Assembly (NCBI GenBank): GCA_015066405.1
Contig: SVOM01000001.1
Location: forward strand, 1-64,000
DNA length: 64,000 bases
Direction of reading: 5' to 3'
Origin: Oscillospiraceae bacterium
GTDB lineage: Bacteria; Bacillota; Clostridia; Oscillospirales; Acutalibacteraceae
Part shown: in pieces, positions 36,700 to 47,900 of the stretch
How positions within the stretch are numbered: position 1 is the stretch's first letter
Layout of the letters: each line of letters opens with the position of its first letter
Translations under genes and position numbers: made by a program
Notes under the pieces: model-generated
What the model was told of the DNA's origin: nothing
The model's input: the letters and a program-made list of their open reading frames with translations, nothing else
Database searches by the model: none

Positions 36700-38121
36700 C
36701 TATTCCTTTCCGTTCCAACAGTAAGTACAAAGATTTTCTTTATCTATACCAATTGCTCTAATGATACCTTCGAGCGACTGGAATTCGAGCGAAGCAAAGT
36801 TAAGCTTTTTGCATATCGCCGTGCGTAGTGCCTTTCCGCGCTCGGTTGTGGAGTCTATATATTCATCGATATATTCAAGCCCCTTTTCGCCCTCAAGTTC
36901 AACTATTGTGCGGCGGGCAATTAACTCCATATCATTTGTGGCGCGCGAGAAGCAGAGATATTTACAACCGAACATAATTGGTGGACAAGCAGAACGCATA
37001 TGAACTTCTTTTGCACCGTTTTCATAGAGGAAATCAACCGTTTCCTTTAACTGTGTGCCACGCACGATAGAATCATCTACAAAGAGTAATTTTTTATCCT
37101 TAATTAAATCATGTACAGGTATTTGTTTCATTTTTGCTACACGCTCACGCTCGGCTTGATGCGTGGGTGTAAAACTACGCGCCCAGGTAGGAGTGTATTT
37201 AATAAATGCACGTGCAAAAGGTTTGCCCGAACCACCTGAATATCCTATCGCATGGGGCGTGCCTGAATCGGGAACACCGCCCACGTAATCTATATCCTGC
37301 GCAACACCGTTTTTGCGGTCTTGCTCTGCTATTATCTGTCCGTTGCGGTAACGCATAAGTTCTACATTAACACCTTCGTAAGAAGACGTGGGGTAGCCAT
37401 AATAACTCCATAAAAACGAGCAAATTTTCATTTTTTTGCCCGCATTAGAGAGCACGGTTAAAGTATCGGGTGTTAATTCAACAATTTCTGCAGGACCTAA
37501 TTCCTTAATTAAATCATAGCCAAGCTTAAAGCAGGCAAAGGATTCAAAGGAAACACAGTGGCCGTCTTCGTTTTTGCCGATATGTACGGGTATACGCCCG
37601 AGCTTATCACGTGCGGCAATAAGCGAGCCATCGTCCTTTAAAATAAGGATGGATGCGGTACCTTCGATTTCTTCTTGTGCAAATTTTATACCCTCGCAAA
37701 AAGAGGTTTTTTGGTTAATTAACGCCGCCACAAGCTCGGTTGAATTAATTCTACCCGCCGTCATTGCATTGAAATGACCGTTAAGACAGAGATATTTTTT
37801 TATAAGTTCTTCAGAATTGTTTACGATGCCAATAACACATATAGCGTATGTGCCGAGATTTGAGCAGATAAGCAAAGGCTGTGGGTCATAATCACTTATG
37901 CAACCGATGGCCGATGTGCCTTGCATCTCATCAAAAACATCATCAAACTTTGTTCTGAAAGGAGAGTTTTGTATATTGTGGATTTCGCGTTGCAGGCCGA
38001 GTTCGTTATCATATACTGCCATACCTGCGCGGCGTGTTCCTAAATGCGAATGGTAGTCGGTACCGAAAAACACATCGGATACTGCGCTTTTCTTACTTAC
38101 TACGCCAAAGAATCCTCCCAT
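36700..38121 (-). CDS. purF: Amidophosphoribosyltransferase
   Basis: GGFFGVVSKK N-terminus; LLFVDDSIVRGTQLKETVDFLYENGAKEVHMRSACPP. Confidence 0.95.
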   Translation of the reverse strand: MGGFFGVVSKKSAVSDVFFGTDYHSHLGTRRAGMAVYDNELGLQREIHNIQNSPFRTKFDDVFDEMQGTSAIGCISDYDPQPLLICSNLGTYAICVIGIVNNSEELIKKYLCLNGHFNAMTAGRINSTELVAALINQKTSFCEGIKFAQEEIEGTASILILKDDGSLIAARDKLGRIPVHIGKNEDGHCVSFESFACFKLGYDLIKELGPAEIVELTPDTLTVLSNAGKKMKICSFLWSYYGYPTSSYEGVNVELMRYRNGQIIAEQDRKNGVAQDIDYVGGVPDSGTPHAIGYSGGSGKPFARAFIKYTPTWARSFTPTHQAERERVAKMKQIPVHDLIKDKKLLFVDDSIVRGTQLKETVDFLYENGAKEVHMRSACPPIMFGCKYLCFSRATNDMELIARRTIVELEGEKGLEYIDEYIDSTTERGKALRTAICKKLNFASLEFQSLEGIIRAIGIDKENLCTYCWNGKE

Positions 38122-38141
38122 AGTTTGCTCCTTTTAAAGTT

Positions 38142-38828
38142 TTATGCAAAGAAAAGTTTTGATAAGGTCATAGGGTCAATATATTCGCCGTTTTTATAAA
38201 CGCGCATATTACCCGATGCAATTTCATCTATAAGCATTACGCTGCCGTCTTTGTCATAACCAAATTCAAATTTGATATCGTAAAGAACAAGTCCTTTTTC
38301 TTTAAGATCATCAGCAACAATTTGAGTGATTTTTTGTGTCATTTCCTTCATATCGTCATACTGCTTTGCAGTCATAACGCCGAGGTCTACAAGGCCGTCC
38401 TTGGTTACAAGCGGGTCGCCCTTTTCATCATTTTTGAAGGTCATTTCAACGTAAGCAGGTAAATCAGCACCCTCTTCAATGTAATCGCTATAGCGGCGGT
38501 AGAAGCTACCTACTGCCTTGTGGCGGCAAATAACCTCAAGACCTTTACCGAAAACTTTGGCAGGGAGAACCTCCATTGTTGTGTCCTCAAGGTTTGCACT
38601 TACATAGTGGGTTTTAATGCCCGCGGCATTTACCTTTTCGAAGAAATAGATTGACATACGAAGGTTAACGTCACCAACGCCATCAATTGTGAGACCTACT
38701 GCATTCTCACCCGGGTCAAATACACCGTCTTTACCGGTGCAATCATCTTTAAATTTGAGCAAGTAGTTGCCATTGTCGAGTGCAAAAACGTCTTTAGTTT
38801 TACCTGTGTAAACGAGTTTCTTTTCCAT
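38142..38828 (-). CDS. purC: SAICAR synthetase
   Basis: [47 protein letters not shown]. Confidence 0.96.
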   Translation of the reverse strand: MEKKLVYTGKTKDVFALDNGNYLLKFKDDCTGKDGVFDPGENAVGLTIDGVGDVNLRMSIYFFEKVNAAGIKTHYVSANLEDTTMEVLPAKVFGKGLEVICRHKAVGSFYRRYSDYIEEGADLPAYVEMTFKNDEKGDPLVTKDGLVDLGVMTAKQYDDMKEMTQKITQIVADDLKEKGLVLYDIKFEFGYDKDGSVMLIDEIASGNMRVYKNGEYIDPMTLSKLFFA

Positions 38829-38860
38829 TTTTATATATCTCCTTTTTAATTAAATACGTA

Positions 38861-39349
38861 TTAGAGTTTTGACATTATATCGGCATCTTTTTTGAGTACC
38901 GTTTCGGCTGCGGACACACGCATATTATCAAGCTTGTCCGCAAGAACAGTATCTTCTACAGCGATAATCTGGGCTGCAAGCAAGGCCGCATTTGCGCCGC
39001 CGTTTATTGCAACGGTTGCAACAGGGATGCCTGAGGGCATTTGCACGGTGGAAAGCAAAGCATCCATACCGTCAAGAAATGCACTGGCGCAAGGAATACC
39101 GATTACGGGCAGTGTAGTGTTAGCCGCAATAGCACCCGCTAAATGTGCCGCCATACCTGCCGCGGCAATAATGGCACCATAGCCGTTTTTACGGGCGTTA
39201 AGTGAGAATTCACGCGCCTCATTTGGTGTGCGGTGTGCGGAATAAATATTAACTGTGTAGGGGATGCCGAGTTCACTAAGAACTGCAGTGGCTTTTTTAA
39301 TGATTGGCAGGTCGCTATCGCTACCCATAACAATACCAACTTTTTTCAT
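38861..39349 (-). CDS. purE: N5-carboxyaminoimidazole ribonucleotide mutase
   Basis: [17 protein letters not shown]...[10 protein letters not shown]; internal start at 39349 follows the RBS region. Confidence 0.96.
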   Translation of the reverse strand: MKKVGIVMGSDSDLPIIKKATAVLSELGIPYTVNIYSAHRTPNEAREFSLNARKNGYGAIIAAAGMAAHLAGAIAANTTLPVIGIPCASAFLDGMDALLSTVQMPSGIPVATVAINGGANAALLAAQIIAVEDTVLADKLDNMRVSAAETVLKKDADIMSKL

Positions 39350-39415
39350 ACTAATCACCCTTTTAAAAAATATTATAGGACACACCTAACCTACCGTTTT
39401 TCACGGCGATTAAAT

Positions 39416-39494
39416 GTGCCCAGACGGTCGGCCTAAAAATATGAATTTCCTGTTCCATTGTGGTGCTCCACTTAATTTCCGTCAGTTACAGAAA
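39416..39494 (-). promoter_or_regulatory. ZTP (pfl-motif) riboswitch in purE leader
   Basis: Minus-strand RNA UUUCUGU-AACUGACGG-...-GUGGAGCACCAC-...-ACAGGAA...GGCCGACCGUCUGGGCAC: P1 (7 bp), P2 hairpin, terminal CCGUCUGGGCAC consensus, GACGG/CCGUC pseudoknot. Confidence 0.87.
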
Positions 39495-39515
39495 ACAAAC
39501 AATTTCGACAAATGA

Positions 39516-39544
39516 ATTATACCATTTTTGCGCCTTTGTGTCAA
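39516..39544 (-). promoter_or_regulatory. Promoter of pur operon
   Basis: Minus strand TTGACA - 17 nt - TATAAT (perfect consensus). Confidence 0.85.
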
Positions 39545-39572
39545 GGAAATAAGCCGTAATTTAATGCGATTT

Positions 39573-39992
39573 TTAGCGGCTTGCCTTGGTTTCGCAATAG
39601 ATACAGCGATATACTCGTTTTTCGCGGTCGGTAAGCTTGAAAATATGCTTAATTTCTTGCTCTGTTGTGGTAATGCAACGCGGATTTTTGCATTTTATAA
39701 CGTTTGTAAGTGTTTCGGGCATTTCTATGCCGCGTTTTTCAATAAGCTTACCATCTTTAATGATATTAACTGTGATTCCCGGGTCCACATAACCGATAAT
39801 TTCAAGATTAAGCGGTATATCGGCATCAATTTTTATAATATCTTTTTTGCCAAGCTTTCGGCTTGTTACATTTTTGATAATAGCAACCGAGCAGTCGGCA
39901 CTGTCAAGACCGAGCAGCTCATAAAGACGCATACCGCGTCCTGCTGAAATATGGTCTATAACATAGCCGTTTTGAATAGAATCTATATTCAT
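39573..39992 (-). CDS. pyrI: Aspartate carbamoyltransferase regulatory subunit
   Basis: [34 protein letters not shown]...YRCIYCE zinc site. Confidence 0.95.
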   Translation of the reverse strand: MNIDSIQNGYVIDHISAGRGMRLYELLGLDSADCSVAIIKNVTSRKLGKKDIIKIDADIPLNLEIIGYVDPGITVNIIKDGKLIEKRGIEMPETLTNVIKCKNPRCITTTEQEIKHIFKLTDREKRVYRCIYCETKASR

Positions 39993-40909
39993 TTTTCCGC
40001 CTCCTCTAATAATTTAAGTATAAGCGCCATACGGATGTATTTGCCGTTTAAGACCTGCTTAAAGTAGCAAGCGCGCGGGTCATCATCAATGGCTACACTT
40101 ATTTCATTTACACGGGGTAGGGGATGCATAATAGACAGGTCGCCTTTAGCGTTTTTAAGCTTGCTCGGCTCTAAAATGTAGCTGTCTTTAAGGCGTAAGT
40201 AATCTTCCTCGTTAAAGAAGCGCTCACGCTGTACCCTTGTCATATAGAGTATGTCAAGGTCGCCTATTGCATCCTCAAGGGACGGATTTTCACAGTATTC
40301 AATTCCGTTTTTATCGAGTACATCGTGTTTAACATAGCTTGGTAGCTTTAGCTCGTCCGGAGAGATAAGCACAAATTTAATACCCTTATAGCGCGATAAC
40401 GCATTTATAAGTGAATGTACCGTTCTGCCGAATTTAAGGTCTCCGCAAAGGCCTATGGTAAGATTATTAAACCTACCTTTTTCGCGGTGTATTGTAAGCA
40501 GGTCTGCCAAGGTTTGCGTTGGGTGATTGTGTCCGCCATCTCCCGCATTTATAACGGGAATAGAAGCGGCTTTAGCGGCTACGAGCGGTGCGCCCTCTTT
40601 TGGGTGGCGCATTGCTATAATATCGGCATAGCAGCTGATAGTTTTTGCGGTATCTGATACGCTTTCTCCCTTAGCAGCGGAGGATGAATTGGCTTCCGAA
40701 AAGCCGATAACATTGCCGCCGAGCTCATACATTGCCGATTCAAAACTTAAGCGAGTGCGGGTTGACGGCTCGAAAAAGAGTGTCGCCAACTTTTTACCGC
40801 GGCATTTTTCAGAGTATTTTTTGGGATTGTCGATAATATCGCAAGCAGTATTAATAAGCGCGTGGATTTCTTCAACCGAAAAATCGAGAATATCAATTAA
40901 ACTACGCAT
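39989..40909 (-). CDS. pyrB: Aspartate carbamoyltransferase catalytic subunit
   Basis: [39 protein letters not shown]. Confidence 0.97.
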   Translation of the reverse strand: MRSLIDILDFSVEEIHALINTACDIIDNPKKYSEKCRGKKLATLFFEPSTRTRLSFESAMYELGGNVIGFSEANSSSAAKGESVSDTAKTISCYADIIAMRHPKEGAPLVAAKAASIPVINAGDGGHNHPTQTLADLLTIHREKGRFNNLTIGLCGDLKFGRTVHSLINALSRYKGIKFVLISPDELKLPSYVKHDVLDKNGIEYCENPSLEDAIGDLDILYMTRVQRERFFNEEDYLRLKDSYILEPSKLKNAKGDLSIMHPLPRVNEISVAIDDDPRACYFKQVLNGKYIRMALILKLLEEAEK

Positions 40910-40921
40910 ATTTTTTCCTTC

Positions 40922-41578
40922 CTATGCTTTCGCACCGTTTATTTCAAGGTATTTCTTAATTCTATCAACATTTTCGCGGTTTTTCTCATCTTCTTCAAGA
41001 TACTCAATAATATCGTATACATCAACTACCGAGTATACGGGGAAGCCGAATTCCTCGCCAACCTCTGCCATAGCAGATTTTTCGGTTTGACCCTTTTCCT
41101 TGCGGTCAACCATAACAAATGTGGCGGCAACCTTTGTGCCCTCGAGTTTTGATAAAATAGCCATACTCTCGCGAATAGCGGTACCTGCGGTAATAACATC
41201 CTCAACTATTACTATTTCCTCGTTTTTGGTAGGCTTATAGCCTACAAAAACACCGCCTTCGCCGTGGTCCTTTTCTTCCTTACGGTTAAAGAAGAAGGGA
41301 ACATCAAGGCCTTCTTTTGCTAACGCTACTGCAACAGATACAGCAATCGGTATACCCTTATATGCAGGGCCGTAAAGTACAGTCTTTTTGTTGCCTACTT
41401 TTTCAAAATATGCCTTTGCATAAAACTCGCCAAGCTTGCAAATTTGCTCGCCTGTTTTTATATCGCCTGCATTTATAAAATAGGGGATTTTTCTGCCCGA
41501 TTTAGCGGTAAAATCGCCGAATTTGAGTACGCCTGCACCCTCTAAAAACTCAATAAATTCTCTTTTGTAAGCTTCCAT
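40922..41578 (-). CDS. pyrE: Orotate phosphoribosyltransferase
   Basis: GPAYKGIPIAVSVA; FNRKEEKDHGEGG; EIVIVEDVITAGTAIRES. Confidence 0.95.
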   Translation of the reverse strand: MEAYKREFIEFLEGAGVLKFGDFTAKSGRKIPYFINAGDIKTGEQICKLGEFYAKAYFEKVGNKKTVLYGPAYKGIPIAVSVAVALAKEGLDVPFFFNRKEEKDHGEGGVFVGYKPTKNEEIVIVEDVITAGTAIRESMAILSKLEGTKVAATFVMVDRKEKGQTEKSAMAEVGEEFGFPVYSVVDVYDIIEYLEEDEKNRENVDRIKKYLEINGAKA

Positions 41579-41616
41579 TTTTCTTCTCCTTCAAATTGAA
41601 TTTGTTTGTAACATGG

Positions 41617-41740
41617 CCTTCTCCAGCGGAGAAGGGGGACCGCTTGCGGTGGATGAGGAGAACACTCGATAATCATCTTTACAATAATCTCCTCATCCGT
41701 CTTTGCCTTGCGGCAAATCCACCTTCTCCGCTGGAGAAGG
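41617..41740. repeat. Inverted pair of palindromic (REP-like) repeats
   Basis: Copy 1 (41617-41660): CCTTCTCCAGCGGAGAAGG + ACCGCTTGCGGT + GGATGAGGAG. Copy 2 (41689-41740), opposite orientation: CTCCTCATCC + TTTGCCTTGCGGCAAA + CCTTCTCCGCTGGAGAAGG. Confidence 0.9.
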
Positions 41741-41755
41741 CTGATAGACGGAATA

Positions 41756-42127
41756 CTAAAACTTTATATTATTCTCATTTATGCCCAAGTGCAACAATAT
41801 ATCCTGACAAACTGAATTAAAGCGTCGGTTAATATCTTCATTGGTATAGCGCAAAACAGTAATTCCTAAATTGTCGAAATCCTCATCACGATTTTTATCT
41901 TTTTGTATGTTCTCTTCGAATCCGTGCCCTTGACCGTCAATTTCAATAACAATTCTGTTTTTGGCAATAAAAAAATCAACGATATAATTGCCTATATTTT
42001 TTTGCCGATTAACTGTGATGGGTAACTTTTTTAAAAAATCATACCAAAGGCGCTTTTCTTCGCGTGTCATATTTTTTCGTAAGTTTTGCGCCAAAGAAAC
42101 ATATTTTTTATTGTATTTATAAATCAT
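41756..42127 (-). CDS. DUF559 family (Vsr-like) putative endonuclease
   Basis: AQNLRKNMTREEKRLWYDFL; NIGNYIVDFFIAKNRIVIEIDGQGH; LRYTNEDI. Confidence 0.88.
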   Translation of the reverse strand: MIYKYNKKYVSLAQNLRKNMTREEKRLWYDFLKKLPITVNRQKNIGNYIVDFFIAKNRIVIEIDGQGHGFEENIQKDKNRDEDFDNLGITVLRYTNEDINRRFNSVCQDILLHLGINENNIKF

Positions 42128-42184
42128 ACATCTAATTCCAAACCATGACTTGCATATTATCAGTAAAATTCAAACTTTCTTCGT

Positions 42185-42547
42185 TTATATTAAACATACT
42201 ATTACACAAATCAACAAAACGCATGTAGAAATTGCGCCAAGTATAATACCTGCGGTTTTCTTTTTAAGTTTACAACCTTTGAAATGGGATACCAACCCAA
42301 AGATTAAAGAAAGACCGCTAAAAATCAGAATATATACAGCGCTTGCAATTTTTTGCATAGTGGCAATATTCGGTATTGATACGCTTGCAATGATCGGCAA
42401 AGTGTACACGCAAGCAATAATACCTAAAACCAAACTCGCTATTGCAAAACCACGCCCTTTTTTCGTTAAAGGCATGCCGCAATTAGGGCAAAATTTTGCC
42501 TTGTCGGAAATTTCTTTTCCGCATTCAACACAATTTATGAGCGCCAT
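42185..42547 (-). CDS. Zinc-ribbon membrane protein (DUF4190-like)
   Basis: MALINCVECGKEISDKAKFCPNCGMPL plus two TM segments; start at 42547 avoids overlap with pyrF. Confidence 0.7.
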   Translation of the reverse strand: MALINCVECGKEISDKAKFCPNCGMPLTKKGRGFAIASLVLGIIACVYTLPIIASVSIPNIATMQKIASAVYILIFSGLSLIFGLVSHFKGCKLKKKTAGIILGAISTCVLLICVIVCLI

Positions 42548-42557
42548 ATTCTTCTCC

Positions 42558-43256
42558 TTAACCGATAAATTCTTCAACGCATCTATTGTATGCGGCAACT
42601 ACGTCTTCAGCAGCGGTAATCGGTCTGCCAACAACTATGTAGTCCGAGCCGATTTTCTTAGCTTCGGCGGGTGTCATAACTCTTCTTTGGTCGCCAATAT
42701 CGCCATCGGCAAAGCGCACACCGGGGGTTATGGTTAAAAAGTCGTTTCCGCATATTTCGTGTACTTTACCCGCTTCCAAAGGAGAGCAAACTACACCGTC
42801 AAGCCCTGCTTTTTTTGCGGTTGCGGCATAATGCATAACAACCTTGTCGATAGGTTCTTTGATAAGTAAGTCATTTTCCATACTCTCTTGGTCGGTAGAA
42901 GTAAGTTGGGTAACGGCTATAAGCAGCGGTCTTGTGCCATCAGGTCTGGTTAGTCCTTCAAGCGCTGCCTCCATCATACGTCCTGTACCACCTGCGTGTA
43001 GGTTGCATATATCAACATCAAGGTTTGATAACACCGCCATCGCCTTTTTAACGGTGTTGGGTATATCGTGAAGTTTAAGGTCAAGAAAAATTTTATGACC
43101 GCGTTTCTTTATTTCTTTAACTATTGACGGGCCCTCTGCATAGAAAAGCTCCATACCTATTTTTACAAACGGTTTGCGGTCGGTAAACTTATCTAAAAAC
43201 TCATAAACCGCAGTAGCACTCGAAAAATCACAAGCTACAATTACATCCTTACCCAT
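42558..43256 (-). CDS. pyrF: Orotidine 5'-phosphate decarboxylase
   Basis: FLDLKLHDIPNTV; TPGVRFADG; YIVVGRPITAAED. Confidence 0.96.
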   Translation of the reverse strand: MGKDVIVACDFSSATAVYEFLDKFTDRKPFVKIGMELFYAEGPSIVKEIKKRGHKIFLDLKLHDIPNTVKKAMAVLSNLDVDICNLHAGGTGRMMEAALEGLTRPDGTRPLLIAVTQLTSTDQESMENDLLIKEPIDKVVMHYAATAKKAGLDGVVCSPLEAGKVHEICGNDFLTITPGVRFADGDIGDQRRVMTPAEAKKIGSDYIVVGRPITAAEDVVAAYNRCVEEFIG

Positions 43257-44167
43257 TATTTAACTCCTCCTATAATGTCTTTCAAATTTCCAATGCCGTA
43301 TTTATCCAAAACAGCAGGCAATTCATTTATAATATCTCGGCAAATGTAGGGGTCTACAAGGTTTGCCGCACCGATTTCTACGGCTGTGGCGCCCGCTAAC
43401 ATCATTTCAATTACGTCTTCGGCACTTGATACACCGCCCATACCAATGACTGGGATATTAACAGCATTTGCCACCTGATAAACCATACGAACGGCAACGG
43501 GGAATATTGCAGGGCCCGAAAAACCGCCCATTTTGTTGGCGATTACGGGGCGCCTTGTTTTAAGGTCAATTCTCATACCGAGCATTGTATTGATTAAACT
43601 TATACCGTCAGCACCCGCCGCTTCACACGCCTTTGCAATGCTTACTATGTCGGTAACGTTGGGCGAGAGCTTTACTATAACGGGCTTGGTGGTAACGGCT
43701 TTAACGGCCTTTACAACCTCGGCCGCCGCCTCGGGCGAAGTACCAAAGCTCATACCGCCACCGTGGACGTTCGGACAACTAACGTTAACCTCAAGCCAGC
43801 CAACCTGTTCCTCTTTGTCTAACTGCTCGCAAGTGTAGGCATAGTCGTCTACCGCGAATCCGCTAACATTTGCCATAACCTTTTTATTAAAGCATTTTTT
43901 AAGCTTCGGCAATTCTTCGCTAATTACCTTTTCTACCCCTGGGTTTTGAAGCCCTACAGCATTTATCATACCGGCATAGCATTCGGCAATTCTCGGTGTG
44001 GGGTTTCCAAAACGCGCATCCTTAGTAGTGCCTTTAAAGGAAAATGTACCAAGCACGTTTATATCGTAAAGCTCGGCAAACTCATAGCCGAAGCCAAAGG
44101 TACCACTGGCGGGGATTATGGGGTTATCAAGTTCAATACCGCATAAATTAACGCTTAGTCTTCCCAT
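43256..44167 (-). CDS. pyrD: Dihydroorotate dehydrogenase B catalytic subunit
   Basis: LSVNLCGIELDNPIIPASGTFGFG; VNVSCPNVHGGGMSFG; GMGGVSSAEDVIEMMLAGATAVEIG. Confidence 0.95.
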   Translation of the reverse strand: MGRLSVNLCGIELDNPIIPASGTFGFGYEFAELYDINVLGTFSFKGTTKDARFGNPTPRIAECYAGMINAVGLQNPGVEKVISEELPKLKKCFNKKVMANVSGFAVDDYAYTCEQLDKEEQVGWLEVNVSCPNVHGGGMSFGTSPEAAAEVVKAVKAVTTKPVIVKLSPNVTDIVSIAKACEAAGADGISLINTMLGMRIDLKTRRPVIANKMGGFSGPAIFPVAVRMVYQVANAVNIPVIGMGGVSSAEDVIEMMLAGATAVEIGAANLVDPYICRDIINELPAVLDKYGIGNLKDIIGGVK

Positions 44168-44892
44168 AAAATCTCCTCCTTTTGCATTACTGGGCCATCC
44201 TTGCATATACGCTTATAACCCGTAATGGTTTTGCAAGAGCATCCCATACAAGCACCAAAGCCGCAACCCATACGCTCCTCAAAGCTGAGTTCGCCACTCG
44301 TTTTGGATGCTTTATAAACGGCTTTAAGCATAGGCTCGGGTCCGCAGGTGTAAAAGTAAGAATATTCTATATTTTCCATTGCGTTTGTTACAAAGCCCTT
44401 TATGCCTTTTGAGCCATCAACCGTAGTAACAAAAACGTGGCAGCCTAAAGCCTCAAACTCTTTTTCATAAAAGATTTCATCCGCTGTATTAAAACCCAAA
44501 ATAACCGATACATCTTTTTCTGCCGCTTTTAGCTGTTTTGCTAACATATAAAGTGGAGGAACACCTACGCCTCCGCCAAGTAAAAGCGGTGTGTCGCCCG
44601 AGCGTGATACATCATAGCCGTTGCCAAGACCTGTTAATACATCCAACTCTTGTCCGTGGGGCATTTTGCTCATTTGCTCGGTGCCATGGCCTACCACCTT
44701 GTAAATAATGGTAATTTCAGTATCGGTGCTATCGCAAACCGAAATCGGTCGGCGCAAATATTTGCCGTCAAGCTTTATGTTAATAAACTGTCCGGGAGCG
44801 GTTATGGCTGATGCATCCCCCGAAAGTGTCATCAGCATAACATCACGCGTTAAATTAACATTTTTTGTTATTTTGAAAATTCCTTGTTTCAT
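44155..44892 (-). CDS. pyrK: Dihydroorotate dehydrogenase electron-transfer subunit
   Basis: PGQFINIKLDGKYLRRPISVCD; GGGVGVPPLYMLA; ERMGCGFGACMGCSCKT. Confidence 0.94.
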   Translation of the reverse strand: MKQGIFKITKNVNLTRDVMLMTLSGDASAITAPGQFINIKLDGKYLRRPISVCDSTDTEITIIYKVVGHGTEQMSKMPHGQELDVLTGLGNGYDVSRSGDTPLLLGGGVGVPPLYMLAKQLKAAEKDVSVILGFNTADEIFYEKEFEALGCHVFVTTVDGSKGIKGFVTNAMENIEYSYFYTCGPEPMLKAVYKASKTSGELSFEERMGCGFGACMGCSCKTITGYKRICKDGPVMQKEEILWED

Positions 44893-44900
44893 TATAAACC

Positions 44901-47900
44901 TCACGCATCAATGGTGGAAATTGTAAGGGTTGTTTCTTCCAATACGTCAAGCAATACCTTTACAGTATCAAGTGCTGTGAAAATTGTGATATTATTTTCG
45001 GTGGCAATTTTACGTATCTGATGGCCATCACTTTCGGGGCCGCCCGCGTTAATATCCTTGGTGTTAAGCACATAAGCGATGTGTCCCTGGCGGAGCGCCT
45101 CTTGAATTTCATCACTGCCATCACTGATTTTCTTTAATATATGTGTGCGAATACCGTTGTCTTTAAGGAACTTAGCCGTACCCTCGGTAGCTTCAATATT
45201 AAAGCCTAAGTTATAGAAGCGGCGAATAAGCGGCAATGCTTCGGGCTTATCTCTATCAGCTATTGTTGCAAACACTGTGCCGTAATTTTGCAAATGCATA
45301 CCCGATGCCTGAAGTGCTTTATAAAGCGCACGGTTTAATTTATCATCATAACCTATCGCTTCGCCCGTTGATTTCATTTCGGGGGAGAGATATGCATCAA
45401 GTCCACGCAGCTTATTAAAGGAGAATACCGGTACCTTTACGTACCAACGCTTTTTCTCGTCTGGGTATATGCCGAATATGCCCTGTTCTTTTAAAGATTT
45501 GCCCAAGATTACCTCGGTTGCAATATCTGCAAGACTGTAGCCCGTTGATTTTGACAAGAACGGTACAGTACGAGATGAACGGGGGTTAACCTCGATTATA
45601 TAAACATCATCATTTTCATCCACTATAAACTGGATGTTGTAAAGGCCAACAATGCCAATACCGAGACCGAGCTTCTTAGCGTACTGCAAAATTGTACCCT
45701 TAACTTTATCGGAGATGCTGAAGGTGGGGTAAACGCTTATCGAGTCGCCGCTGTGTATACCTGTACGCTCTACAAGCTCCATAATACCTGGCACAAACAC
45801 ATCTCTGCCATCGCAAATGGCATCAACCTCAACCTCTTTACCTTGGATGTATTTATCAACAAGCACGGGCTTGTCCTCATCAATTTCAACCGCGGTTTTA
45901 AGATAGTGGCGCAGTTGCTCCTCGTTAGCAACTATTTGCATGGCGCGGCCACCAAGCACGAAGCTGGGGCGCACAAGCACGGGGTAGCCGATTTCCTTTG
46001 CCGCGGCAATACCGTCCTCAATTTTTGTAACGGCTTTGCCTTTTGGTTGCGGAATATCGAGGTCGCGTAAAATCTTCTCAAAACTGTCGCGATTTTCGGC
46101 ACGCTCAATGGCATCACAATCAGTACCGATAATCTTAACACCGCGCTTCATTAACGGCTCAGCAAGATTAATAGCGGTTTGACCGCCGAGAGACGCAATT
46201 ACACCCTCGGGTTTTTCAAACTCGATAATGTTCATAACATCCTCGGGGGTAAGCGGCTCGAAATAGAGCTTATCGGCAGTTGTATAGTCGGTAGATACTG
46301 TTTCGGGGTTATTGTTTATAATAATTGCTTCATAACCCGATGCTTTAATTGTCTGTACGGCGTGTACGGTAGAATAGTCAAATTCTACACCCTGACCTAT
46401 ACGGATAGGACCTGCACCCAGTACTACAATTTTCTTTTTATTGGTAAGGCGAGAAGCGTTTTCGCCCGTATATGAAGAGTAGAAATAGGGTATATATGCA
46501 TCTGTGTGGCAGGTATCTACCATTTTGAACACGGGGAAGATGTTGTTGGCTTTTCTTGTGTTGTAAACATCAAGCTCTTCACATTTCCAAAGACGAGCAA
46601 TATATTTATCACTAAAGCCCATTTTCTTAGCGGCAATAAGTGTATCAACATTATTTACATTCTCTTTGAGGGTGTCTTCCATATCGATAATATTCTTTAT
46701 GGCTTCAAGGAAAAATGCAGTAATTTTGGTGATCTCGTGGATTTCTTCTACCGTTGCGCCGCGGGCAATAAGCTCGGCGATGGCAAAGATATTGTCATCC
46801 TTAAATTCTTTAATATAGTCAAAGAGTTGTTCTTTGCTCATATTATCGAACTTTGGCATATAGAGATGGTTTACATTAATCTCCAGTGAGCGTACTGATT
46901 TGAGCATACACTCTTCAAGGTTTGAGCCGATACCCATAACCTCGCCGGTTGCTTTCATCTGTGTGCCGAGTGTATTGGCGGCCGACGTAAACTTATCAAA
47001 CGGGAAGCGGGGGAATTTTGCAATAACATAGTCAAGCTTCGGCTCAAATGCCGCGGTTGTGTTGGCGATTTGGATGTCTTCGAGCAACATACCGAGCGCA
47101 ATTTTAGCAGTAACTCTGGCAATCGGGTAACCGCTCGCTTTAGAAGCGAGCGCAGAAGAACGTGATACACGAGGATTTACTTCAATTAAATAGTATTCGC
47201 TGGTGTTGGGGTTAAGAGCAAACTGTACGTTGCAACCGCCCTCAATTTTAAGCTCTTTGATAAGCTTAATGGCACTGTCATTAAGCATTTTTTCGTCTTC
47301 TTTTGAGAGCGTCATAATCGGCGCTACAACCAACGAGTCGCCTGTATGCACACCAACGGGGTCGATGTTTTCCATACCGCATATAGTTATAGCGTGGTCG
47401 GAGGAGTCGCGCATAACCTCAAACTCAATTTCCTTGTAGCCCTTAACACTTTTTTCAACAAGTACCTGATGAACAGGGGAAAGCTTAAATGCGTTAAGAC
47501 CAATCTCTATAAGCTCGGTTTCATTTTCGGCAAAGCCACCGCCCGTACCACCGAGTGTAAACGCAGGGCGGAGCACTACGGGGTAGCCGATTCTTTCGGC
47601 CGCCGCCTTTGCTTCTTCAATGCTGTATGTGATTTCAGACGGAATAACAGGCTCGCCGATAGATTCGCAAAGTTCTTTGAAAAGTTCGCGGTCTTCCGCA
47701 CGCTCGATACTCTCACTGCTAGTACCAAGCAACTCTACGCCACATTCTTTCAAAATGCCTTTTTTCTCGAGCTGCATTGCGATATTAAGTCCTGTTTGAC
47801 CGCCGATACCGGGAACGATGGCATCGGGGCGCTCATAACGGAGAATTTTTGCGATATATTCGAGCGTTAACGGCTCCATATATACCTTGTCGGCAATAGT

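Noticed and set aside
39416-39494. Guanine/adenine (xpt-type) purine riboswitch
   Set aside because: No purine-riboswitch core pattern; the sequence matches the pfl/ZTP pattern instead.
41617-41740. Intrinsic terminator of an upstream gene only
   Set aside because: The palindromes lack adjacent T-runs and form an inverted composite pair, which fits a dispersed repeat better.
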